NCBI GenBank assembly: GCA_902567855.1
Contig: CACFOQ010000004.1
Location: 61,404 to 125,403, forward strand
Source: an uncultured Alphaproteobacteria bacterium
Lineage (GTDB): Bacteria > Pseudomonadota > Alphaproteobacteria > HIMB59 > GCA-002718135
DNA length: 64,000 nucleotides
Direction of reading: 5' to 3'
The notes under the pieces were generated by a model. The model was not told the origin of the DNA and did not search any database. It saw only the letters and a list, made by a program, of their open reading frames with translations. How positions within the stretch are numbered: position 1 is the stretch's first letter; the number at the start of each line of letters is the position of its first letter. Positions 34,502 through 42,692 of this stretch are shown here, piece after piece. A program made the translations under genes and the position numbers.

Positions 34502-35497
34502 ATGAAAAAAATTTATATATTATTATCTTTAACTTTATTGCTTTCATCTAATGTCTATGCAAATGATAAAGATACTTTAACTGTTTATACATATGATTCA
34601 TTTGTTTCTGAATGGGGGCCTGGACCCATAATTAAAGAAATATTTGAAGAAAAATTTGATGCTAATTTAGAGTTAATTGCTGTTGATAGTGCAGCCACAC
34701 TTTTATCAAAAATTATTTTAGAAGGTAAAACTTCAAAAGCTGATGTTGTGTTAGGTCTAGATATGAATTTATTAGATGCTGCTAATAAATCAGATTTATT
34801 TCAAAAACATTCATTAAAGAATTTAGATCAGTTAATTCAATTACCTATTAGATGGGAAAGTGATAATTTTATTCCATATAATTATGGATATTTTGCTTTT
34901 GTATATAATAATAAAAAATTTATTAATCCTCCAAAATCTATGAATGAATTGATAAATGAAACTAAAGTAAGATTAGTAATTCAAGATCCTCGTACATCAT
35001 CACCTGGATTAGGCTTACTAACTTGGATGAAAGCAATTTACGGAGATAGTGCTGGGGATGAGTGGAGGAAATTAAACAAAAAAATTATATCTGTAACAAA
35101 AGGATGGACTGATTCTTATTACAATATCTTTTTAGCTGGAGAAGCTGACATGGTTTTAAGTTATACTACTTCACCTGCTGCACATATCATGTTTGAAGAA
35201 AATTATGATTATTCAGCTATAACTTTTGAAGAAGGTAATTATATTTCAATTGAATTTGCAGGAATTTTAAAAAATTCTAAAAATCATACTTTAGCTAATA
35301 AATTTTTAGAATTTATTTTAACTGATGATTTTCAATCTATTATACCTTCTACAAATATTATGTATCCTGTAACTAATAAAACTAATTTGCCAGAAGCATA
35401 TAATTTATTAAATATACCTAAAGCCATTCAAATGGATCCGAGTTCTATAAACGACAATAAGAATATATGGATTGAAGAATGGTTAAATGCTTCATAA
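34502..35497 (+). CDS. thiB: Thiamine ABC transporter, periplasmic binding protein ThiB
   Basis: Binds thiamine or its phosphates in the periplasm. The protein has 331 residues with signal peptide MKKIYILLSLTLLLSSNVYA. The mature N-terminus LTVYTYDSFVSEWGPGPIIKE, the ADVVLGLDMNLLDAA segment and IQDPRTSSPGLGLLTWMKAIYG are characteristic of ThiB/TbpA. The TPP riboswitch immediately upstream confirms the thiamine link. It is followed after 4 bases by thiP. Confidence 0.95.
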   Translation: MKKIYILLSLTLLLSSNVYANDKDTLTVYTYDSFVSEWGPGPIIKEIFEEKFDANLELIAVDSAATLLSKIILEGKTSKADVVLGLDMNLLDAANKSDLFQKHSLKNLDQLIQLPIRWESDNFIPYNYGYFAFVYNNKKFINPPKSMNELINETKVRLVIQDPRTSSPGLGLLTWMKAIYGDSAGDEWRKLNKKIISVTKGWTDSYYNIFLAGEADMVLSYTTSPAAHIMFEENYDYSAITFEEGNYISIEFAGILKNSKNHTLANKFLEFILTDDFQSIIPSTNIMYPVTNKTNLPEAYNLLNIPKAIQMDPSSINDNKNIWIEEWLNAS

Positions 35498-35501
35498 ATA
35501 A

Positions 35502-37094
35502 TTGTATAATAAATATTTAATTTTAATTTTAAGTTTTTTTAGCTTAATTATAATTTTACCATTTATTGGTATTTTTTCTAAATTAGATTTTGATTTTTAT
35601 TCTTTATTAGTTTTTATTAACAATACATATATATTAAAAATAATTTATTTTACATTTTATCAGGCTTTTTTTTCTGCAGTTATAAGTTGTTTAATAGCAA
35701 TACCTTTCGCATTAGCTTTAAATAGACATAAAAATTTAAAGATTATTAAATATTTAGTTTCCATATGTGGTTTTTCTTTTGTAATTCCTTCAATACTTAT
35801 AGTTTATGCCGTTATTAAACTTTTTGGGATTAATGGTTTTTATAATAATTATTTTAATTTCTATGAATTACTTGAGATCAATTCAATATATGGATTAAAG
35901 GCAATATTAATTGCACATATTCTATTAAACGCACCATTTGCAACAAGACTTTTTTTTCAAAATTTAGATAACATACCAAATAAATATTATGAAATATCTA
36001 GCTCTTTAAACTTAACCTTCTTTGGAAATATAATTAAATTAGAAATACCAATAATAAAACAAAATTTATTTTCTGTTTTTTCTATAATATTCTCACTATG
36101 TTTTCTAAGCTTTGCTATTGTGATGGTATTAGGAGGAAGTCCATTAAATTCTACAATTGAAGTTGCTATATATCAATTTGCATTATTTGAATTAAATTTT
36201 AATAAGGCAATATTTCTAAGTTTTATACAAATTTTTATTTGCTCAATTTTTATTTTTATTGGTTTCAATAAAATGAAGGGTTCAAAATACTTTGAAATAA
36301 ATAACACTATATATACTCATCCATATAAGAATTATAAATTCATTAAATTAATTGATTATATTTTAATATTAATATTAAGTTTATTTTTGTTTTCACCAAT
36401 AGTTTTTATAATATTAAATTTTTTCTATAATGGTTTTATAATAAATATTTTATTTACTGATGAATTCTTCAACGCACTATTTAATTCATTAGCTATCTCT
36501 ATAATTACAGGATTAATAGTTAGTATTTTAGGTTTATTAATCACAATTCTATTAATCGAAAATTACAAAAATGTTATTATTCAGCAATCTTTATTTTTAT
36601 TAACTTCCTCTATATTAGTAATTTCACCTGTTATATTCAGTCTTGGCTATTTCATAATACTAGGAGAGTATAGGTATAATAATTTTTTTAATTTTTTTAT
36701 TATAATTCTAATCAATAGTATTTTTTTAATACCTTTTTCAATATTAATTTTATTTAATAATCTTAAAAATATTTATTTAACTTATGAAGATTTTCAAAAA
36801 ACTTTCAGAATAAAATCATCAGATTACTATTTAATTATATTTTCACTTATAAAAAATAATTTATTGTATGTATTTGCTTTTTCTTCTGTAATTACTTTTG
36901 GAGATTTTACAATAATTTCATTTTTTAAAAATCAAAATTTTGAAACGCTTCCTTCTTTATTATATAAATTAATATCTGCTTATAGATTTAATGAAGCTTC
37001 TTTTGTAGCAGGATTTATTTTAGTATTAAGTTTAATAATCTATTTTTTTATAGATAATATTGTTTATAAACTCAAACCAGCTAAAATCATATGA
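35502..37094 (+). CDS. thiP: Thiamine ABC transporter permease ThiP
   Basis: Fused double permease of 530 residues (E. coli ThiP is about 536) with roughly twelve hydrophobic segments in two halves. EAA-type loops occur near YYEISSSLNLTFFGNIIKLEIP and in the second half. The likely start is TTG at 35502, 4 bases after thiB, as no ATG lies nearby in frame. It is extremely AT-rich. The 3' end overlaps the convergent nhaD gene by 31 bases. The usual third gene, thiQ, is absent. Confidence 0.92.
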   Translation: MYNKYLILILSFFSLIIILPFIGIFSKLDFDFYSLLVFINNTYILKIIYFTFYQAFFSAVISCLIAIPFALALNRHKNLKIIKYLVSICGFSFVIPSILIVYAVIKLFGINGFYNNYFNFYELLEINSIYGLKAILIAHILLNAPFATRLFFQNLDNIPNKYYEISSSLNLTFFGNIIKLEIPIIKQNLFSVFSIIFSLCFLSFAIVMVLGGSPLNSTIEVAIYQFALFELNFNKAIFLSFIQIFICSIFIFIGFNKMKGSKYFEINNTIYTHPYKNYKFIKLIDYILILILSLFLFSPIVFIILNFFYNGFIINILFTDEFFNALFNSLAISIITGLIVSILGLLITILLIENYKNVIIQQSLFLLTSSILVISPVIFSLGYFIILGEYRYNNFFNFFIIILINSIFLIPFSILILFNNLKNIYLTYEDFQKTFRIKSSDYYLIIFSLIKNNLLYVFAFSSVITFGDFTIISFFKNQNFETLPSLLYKLISAYRFNEASFVAGFILVLSLIIYFFIDNIVYKLKPAKII

Positions 37095-38365
37095 ACATAT
37101 ATACTCGCAATGTATCCTAAAAATATTACAGGAGTCCATTTTAGATGTCCAAAAAAAGTATAGTATCCTCTTGCTTGTCCCATTAAAGCAACTCCCGCTG
37201 CTGATCCAATAGATAATAAACTTCCCCCTACTCCAGTAGTTAATGTAACTAATAACCATTGATCAATTGACATTTCAGGTCGCATCGTAATAACTGCGAA
37301 CATAACTGGGATATTATCAACAATAGCAGATAAAATTCCTACTATAGCATTTGCGATAGTTGGACCTAAGCCATCGTAAAGGAATTCTGATACCAATGTT
37401 AAATATCCTATAAAACCTAATCCTCCTACACTTAAAATAACACCAAAGAAGAATAAAAGAGTGTCCCATTCTGCTTTAGAAATTTTTCTAAAGAAATCAA
37501 ATTTTTGATCTTCATTTTTAGGGTTATGAGTGATTTTAAGATAATATGAAAATAAACCAAGTAGTCCTAATCCAAACATCATACCAAGCATTGGAGGTAA
37601 ATGTAAAAAATTGTGAAAATTAACAGCACTAAAAATAGTTAATAAACCTAAAAAAATAATAAATTTTCCACCTCTTTTAATGTAAATTTTTTCTGTACTT
37701 ATTGCAGGTTTTTCTTTTGGAATAAAAAAATACATTATTACTGCAGGAATTACATAATTTACAACTGATGGAATAAAGATTTTAAAAAAAGTAAAAAAAT
37801 CCACTATCCCAGCTTGCCAAACCATTAAGGTTGTAATATCTCCAAATGGACTGTAGGCCCCTCCTGCATTTGCAGCTACGACAATATTGATACAACCTAT
37901 TGAAAGGAACTTAGTATTGCCCTTTCCGCAAGCCAATAAAACTGAACACATTACTAAGGCAGTTGTTAAATTATCTGCAATAGGAGATAAAAAGAAAGTA
38001 ATAATTCCTGTAAAAATAAATAGTTGCCTAAAACTAAAGCCTCTTGAGGTAAGTTGATAACGAACTACATTAAAAACCTGTCTTTCCTCTAAAGCATTAA
38101 TATAAGTCATCGCAACTAATAAAAACAAAAATAACTCTGCAAATTCTAAAATATTATGCTCTAATGCATATTCAATTTCGTGAGCAATTTCTTTGTTTGA
38201 TGAAAAATGAAATGCAATTATTCCCCATATTAATGCCGCAGAAATGATTACAGGTTTAGATTTTCTCAAATGACTAAATTCTTCAGCCATTACAACTGCA
38301 TAAGCTATTATAAATACGATTAAGCTTAATATTCCAACGTATGAAGTTGTTAAATTGATTTCCAT
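37064..38365 (-). CDS. nhaD: NhaD-type Na+/H+ antiporter
   Basis: Sodium/proton antiporter of the ion-transporter superfamily, 433 residues with about twelve hydrophobic helices. Segments such as LSPIADNLTTALVMCSVLLACG, FLSIGCINIVVAANAGGAYSPFGDITTLMVWQAG and AIVDNIPVMFAVITM are typical of NhaD and contain the polar transport residues. It supports sodium homeostasis in saline water. The gene is convergent with thiP. Confidence 0.93.
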   Translation of the reverse strand: MEINLTTSYVGILSLIVFIIAYAVVMAEEFSHLRKSKPVIISAALIWGIIAFHFSSNKEIAHEIEYALEHNILEFAELFLFLLVAMTYINALEERQVFNVVRYQLTSRGFSFRQLFIFTGIITFFLSPIADNLTTALVMCSVLLACGKGNTKFLSIGCINIVVAANAGGAYSPFGDITTLMVWQAGIVDFFTFFKIFIPSVVNYVIPAVIMYFFIPKEKPAISTEKIYIKRGGKFIIFLGLLTIFSAVNFHNFLHLPPMLGMMFGLGLLGLFSYYLKITHNPKNEDQKFDFFRKISKAEWDTLLFFFGVILSVGGLGFIGYLTLVSEFLYDGLGPTIANAIVGILSAIVDNIPVMFAVITMRPEMSIDQWLLVTLTTGVGGSLLSIGSAAGVALMGQARGYYTFFGHLKWTPVIFLGYIASIYVHMILAGLSL

Positions 38366-38367
38366 AT

Positions 38368-39165
38368 TTATATATTAAATTTTAAAACTTCTTTTTCAAT
38401 TCCAAAGTCATATAAATTATTATGCATTGCTTCGTCAATAAAAACACAATGTTTTGGTTTAATTGCTTTTGAAAACAATTTTAAACTATGACTGTGAGGA
38501 ACTATTTCATCATTTTTTCCACTAATTATGAGTAACGGTGATAAAATTTTATCAATTTTGCTATAATTATTAAATTTATCTAAAGTTAAAAATTTTGCTG
38601 GATAGATCTTATAACGCTGTTGAGCTATATCATAAATTGAGGTGAAGGGAGCTTCTAGAATTACAGATTTAAATTTATATCTTGTCCCTATCTCAACTGC
38701 CACCCCAGTTCCTAAAGACTCCCCGTATAGAACAATTTCTTTTTTTTCAGTAGAAGTATTATTTGCTAACCATGATAGGGTTGATTCAGCATCAATGTAC
38801 ATATTCTTTTCATTAGGCCTCCCTTTATTTCCACTATAACCTCTCCAAGCAACCAAAAGGACTCCCCAACCCATTTTTATATATCTATCTATTCTATTAG
38901 ATCTTTCTCCAATATTATAGGAATTCCCATGAAAATATATCATTGTAGGTTGTTTGATTTTTGGTTCAGAAAACCAAGCTAGTAAAGAAAGATTGTCAGA
39001 AGTCGGAATATATATTTCCTTTACTGTGTTTAAACCGTAGGCAATAGGCTTATTTGGAGGGCCTGAGACATTAAAAAGAATTTTTCTTTGAAAAAGATAT
39101 AATAAAAAACCAAAAAAAACATATATACATATTATTGAAAATATATAATTAAGCATATATATCAA
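38368..39165 (-). CDS. Alpha/beta-hydrolase (BEM46/YfhR-like), membrane anchored
   Basis: Hydrolase of 265 residues with an N-terminal hydrophobic anchor (about residues 4-24). The oxyanion site is MIYFHGNSYNIGER, the nucleophile lies in LYGESLGTGVA, an acid residue in IISGKNDEIVP, and the catalytic His in EAMHNNL. It resembles the BEM46/ABHD13-like family, whose substrates are mostly unknown. It ends 2 bases before nhaD on the same strand. Confidence 0.85.
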   Translation of the reverse strand: MIYMLNYIFSIICIYVFFGFLLYLFQRKILFNVSGPPNKPIAYGLNTVKEIYIPTSDNLSLLAWFSEPKIKQPTMIYFHGNSYNIGERSNRIDRYIKMGWGVLLVAWRGYSGNKGRPNEKNMYIDAESTLSWLANNTSTEKKEIVLYGESLGTGVAVEIGTRYKFKSVILEAPFTSIYDIAQQRYKIYPAKFLTLDKFNNYSKIDKILSPLLIISGKNDEIVPHSHSLKLFSKAIKPKHCVFIDEAMHNNLYDFGIEKEVLKFNI

Positions 39166-39186
39166 ATATATAAATTAAAATTTAAT

Positions 39187-39639
39187 ATGGCAAATAATAT
39201 CAAAACTTTTGATCCTTTAAGTAACTTTAATAAGGCTATCAAAACTCTAGAAAAAAACAACATTCGTACAACTAAACAACGAATGGTGCTTGCTAAACTT
39301 TTATTTGAAAAAGGTAGAAGACATATTTCTGCCGAAGAACTATTTGATGAAGTAAAAGAAAATGACAGAAAAATCTCTTTAGCAACTATATATAATACTT
39401 TGAGACAGTTTACATCACTAGGTTTGATTAGAGAGATTGTTGTTGATCAAAATAAGTCTCTATATTGTACTAATAATGAATCTCATTATCATTTATATAT
39501 AGAGGATGAAGGCAAAATTATTGATATTCCAACAAAAAATATTGATTTAAATATTGCTTCTATGCCAGCATGTTTAAATCTACATAATATTGATGTTATT
39601 GTAAGAATAAGAACTCTTAAGGAAAAAAATATTAATTAA
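39187..39639 (+). CDS. irr: Fur-family transcriptional regulator, Irr type
   Basis: Winged-helix regulator of 150 residues. The DNA-binding half reads NNIRTTKQRMVLAKLLFEKGRRHISAEELFDEV and ISLATIYNTLRQF; the metal-binding half (NNESHYHLYIEDEGKIIDIP) has His residues but lacks the CxxC zinc motif. These are features of Irr, the haem-responsive iron regulator of alphaproteobacteria, rather than Fur or Zur. It is 5 bases upstream of acetoacetyl-CoA synthetase. Confidence 0.88.
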   Translation: MANNIKTFDPLSNFNKAIKTLEKNNIRTTKQRMVLAKLLFEKGRRHISAEELFDEVKENDRKISLATIYNTLRQFTSLGLIREIVVDQNKSLYCTNNESHYHLYIEDEGKIIDIPTKNIDLNIASMPACLNLHNIDVIVRIRTLKEKNIN

Positions 39640-39644
39640 TATAA

Positions 39645-41582
39645 ATGACCAATAAATTACTATGGTCACCAAGTAATACTAATACTAATTTAACAAAATT
39701 TAAAAAAAAATATTTTAATAAACCTGAAGATTGTACTTATGAACAATTACATAAATGGAGTGTAGAAAAAAAAGAAATATTTTGGGATAATGTTTGGGAT
39801 TTTACCCAAATCATTGGCCAAAAAAAAGAAAAAGTCTTTAAAGATTCTAAAAGATTTATTGACTCAAAGTTCTTTGATCAATCAACATTAAATTATGCTG
39901 AAAACTGCCTTCAGAAAAATGATAAAAATAGTGCAATAATTTTTTATAGTGAACAAAAAAAACAAAGAGAAATTTCATGGGAAGAATTAAGAAATAATGT
40001 TTTTAAAGTTTCGAATTTTTTTTTAAATAAAGATATAAAAAAAAATGATAGAATTGCAGCAATATTACCTAATATTCCTGAAACTGTTGAAGCATTTCTA
40101 GCATGTGCTCAAATAGGAGCTATATGGTCATCTTGTTCATCTGATTTTGGACCTAAAGCAATAATAGATAGATTTAAACAAATTGAACCTAAAATTTTAA
40201 TTATTTCTGATCATTATTATTATAATAACAAAAAGATAAACACTCTTAAAAGTATAGATTTAATTTTAAGAGAAATACCATCAATTAAAGATGTAATTTT
40301 AATACCTTATGATAATTCAAAGTTTGAAAAGATTAAATCTAATTATACTAATTGGCAAACAATATTAAAATCAAATAATAAATTTGATGTTTTTGAAAAA
40401 TTTAATTTTAACCACCCACTTTATATTTTATTTTCCAGTGGAACTACGGGTTATCCAAAATGTATTGTTCATGGAGCTGGAGGATCTTTAATTCAACATA
40501 AGAAAGAACATACTTTACACTGTGAAATAAATGAAAATGATAAAGTATTTTACTTTACAACATGCGGTTGGATGATGTGGAATTGGCTAATAACCTGTCT
40601 AGCTTCTAAATCTACAATAATTTTATACGACGGTTCGCCTTTTTATCCAAATATTGATTATCTTTTTGAAATAGCTGAAAGAGAAAATATAAATTTTTTT
40701 GGCACTGGTGCTAAATATATTGATTATTTAAGACAAAATAAAATCAATATTAAAAAAGAATATAATTTATCAAAATTAAAAACAATTGCTTCTACAGGAT
40801 CACCTTTGGTACAAGAGTCATTTAACTATGTTTATGATAAAATTAAAAATGATGTTCATTTAGCTTCTATTAGTGGTGGTACAGATATCGTATCATGTTT
40901 TATGCTTGGAAATCCATTAAAACCAGTTCATTCAGGTGAAATTCAATGTGCGGGACTAGGAATGGACATAGATGTTTTTAATGATGAAGGAAATTCTATA
41001 GAATTAACTAAAGGTGAATTAGTTTGTAAAACACCCTTTCCTTCTAAACCAATTTTTTTTTGGAATGATGAAAATGATACAAAATATTTAGACGCATACT
41101 TTAATAAGTTTGAAAATATTTGGCATCATGGAGATTATTGTGAAAAAACTGAAAATAATGGTTATATAATTTATGGAAGATCTGATGCCACATTGAACTC
41201 AGGAGGAGTGAGATTTGGAACATCAGAACTTTATCGAGTTGTAGAAAACATTGATAATATTAATGAATGTGTAGCAGTAGAACATAATATATACTCTGAT
41301 ACTGAGGTTATATTATTTGTTAAAATAAATGAATCAAATAAATTGGATGATGAATTAATAAAGAAAATAAAATTAGAAATAAGAAATAATCTTTCACCTA
41401 AACATGTTCCAAGTAAAATTTTTGCTGTTTCAGATATACCTAAAACAAAAAGTGGAAAAATTGTAGAATTATCAATTAAGAATATAATAAATGGCATTAA
41501 AATTAAAAATATAAGTGCATTACAAAATCCTGATTGCTTAAAAGAATACCAAGATGTATATAAAATGCTTAATATAAATTAA
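39645..41582 (+). CDS. Acetoacetyl-CoA synthetase
   Basis: AMP-forming acyl-CoA ligase of 645 residues, activating acetoacetate. The N-terminal region WSVEKKEIFWDNVWDF and the length match acetoacetate-CoA ligase rather than acetyl-CoA synthetase. The P-loop is ILFSSGTTGYPKCIVHG; the hinge and C-terminal lysine region read YGRSDATLNSGGVRFG and KTKSGKIVE. Together with the thiolase and gcdH in this window it fits ketone-body and lysine-type carbon use. It may be co-transcribed with irr. Confidence 0.92.
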   Translation: MTNKLLWSPSNTNTNLTKFKKKYFNKPEDCTYEQLHKWSVEKKEIFWDNVWDFTQIIGQKKEKVFKDSKRFIDSKFFDQSTLNYAENCLQKNDKNSAIIFYSEQKKQREISWEELRNNVFKVSNFFLNKDIKKNDRIAAILPNIPETVEAFLACAQIGAIWSSCSSDFGPKAIIDRFKQIEPKILIISDHYYYNNKKINTLKSIDLILREIPSIKDVILIPYDNSKFEKIKSNYTNWQTILKSNNKFDVFEKFNFNHPLYILFSSGTTGYPKCIVHGAGGSLIQHKKEHTLHCEINENDKVFYFTTCGWMMWNWLITCLASKSTIILYDGSPFYPNIDYLFEIAERENINFFGTGAKYIDYLRQNKINIKKEYNLSKLKTIASTGSPLVQESFNYVYDKIKNDVHLASISGGTDIVSCFMLGNPLKPVHSGEIQCAGLGMDIDVFNDEGNSIELTKGELVCKTPFPSKPIFFWNDENDTKYLDAYFNKFENIWHHGDYCEKTENNGYIIYGRSDATLNSGGVRFGTSELYRVVENIDNINECVAVEHNIYSDTEVILFVKINESNKLDDELIKKIKLEIRNNLSPKHVPSKIFAVSDIPKTKSGKIVELSIKNIINGIKIKNISALQNPDCLKEYQDVYKMLNIN

Positions 41583-41588
41583 TAAATT

Positions 41589-42572
41589 ATGCCCAAACAA
41601 ATAGTAATATCAAAATTAGGTGGACCTGAAGTTTTAGAATATCAAAATTATGAATTGTCAGATCAAATAAATGATAATGAAGTTAGAATTAAACATACTG
41701 CTATTGGTTTAAATTATATAGATACTTATCATAGAAGTGGGATATATCCATTGCCTTCAGATTTACCTGTGTGCCCTGGGTTAGAGGCTACAGGAGAAAT
41801 AATAAAAATAGGTTCAAAAGTAAAAGATTTTAATATTGGTGACAGAGTAGCATATGCCACTACACCAATGGGAGCTTATTGTGAAGTTAGAGACTTTCCA
41901 AATGAAAAACTAATAAAAATACCGGATAATCTAAATAATGATGAAGTAGCATCTATTTTATTACAAGGCATGACTGTAGAATATTTATTTGAACGTTTAT
42001 ACAAAATTAAAAAAGATGATTTTATATTATTCCATGCAGCTGCTGGAGGAGTAGGATTGATTGCATGTCAATGGGCTCGTTCATTGGGTTGTAAAATGAT
42101 TGGAACTGTGAGCAATAAAGAAAAAGAAGATTTAGCTCTAAAGCATGGTTGTCAATATGTTATTAACTATAAAGAAGACAGTGTATCTGAAAAAGTAATG
42201 GAGATAACTTCGGGACAAGGAGTACCAGTTGTGTATGATGGTGTTGGTCAAGAGACATTTGATGACTCAATTAAATCACTTTCTACAAGAGGATTAATGG
42301 TTTCATTCGGACAATCATCAGGTATGGTTAAAGAAAAAGATTTACATAAAACATTTAATCCAAAAAGTTTATTTTATACAAGGCCAACATTAATGCATTA
42401 TACTCTTAACAGAAATGAATTATTAAATTGTGCAAATAAATTATTTAAAAAAATGCATGATGGAGATATTAAAACAAATATTTATAAAAAATATAAATTA
42501 AAAGAAGCTAAAACAGCTCATGAAACTTTACAATCTAGAAAAAGTTTTGGATCAATTATTTTAGAACCTTAA
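41589..42572 (+). CDS. qor: NADPH:quinone oxidoreductase (zinc-free MDR family)
   Basis: Medium-chain reductase of 327 residues. The substrate-domain start (HTAIGLNYIDTYHRSGIYPLP) and nucleotide-binding GGVGLIACQWA (AxxGGVG type) are typical of Qor. The Zn-binding cysteines of alcohol dehydrogenases are absent. It reduces quinones using NADPH. It is 6 bases after the acetoacetyl-CoA synthetase gene, and its stop codon abuts tRNA-Glu on the other strand. Confidence 0.9.
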   Translation: MPKQIVISKLGGPEVLEYQNYELSDQINDNEVRIKHTAIGLNYIDTYHRSGIYPLPSDLPVCPGLEATGEIIKIGSKVKDFNIGDRVAYATTPMGAYCEVRDFPNEKLIKIPDNLNNDEVASILLQGMTVEYLFERLYKIKKDDFILFHAAAGGVGLIACQWARSLGCKMIGTVSNKEKEDLALKHGCQYVINYKEDSVSEKVMEITSGQGVPVVYDGVGQETFDDSIKSLSTRGLMVSFGQSSGMVKEKDLHKTFNPKSLFYTRPTLMHYTLNRNELLNCANKLFKKMHDGDIKTNIYKKYKLKEAKTAHETLQSRKSFGSIILEP

Positions 42573-42647
42573 TGGCGACCCCTAGGAGAATCGAACTCCT
42601 CTTTTCAGGATGAAAACCTGATGTCCTAACCGATAGACGAAGGGGTC
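42573..42647 (-). tRNA. tRNA-Glu (anticodon TTC)
   Basis: Full cloverleaf on the minus strand. The acceptor GACCCCT pairs with AGGGGTC, the anticodon loop is TTTTCAT, the T arm contains AGTTCGATTCT, and the CCA is encoded. Its 3' end touches the stop codon of qor. Confidence 0.95.
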
Positions 42648-42692
42648 TATTGAAAAGGTTTATAGTTTATAAGTTAAAATATTTCAAATTAT

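Noticed and set aside
37032-37259. Minus-strand ORF of 75 codons at the thiP/nhaD junction
   Set aside because: It is a frame shadow of the nhaD C-terminus and the thiP end.
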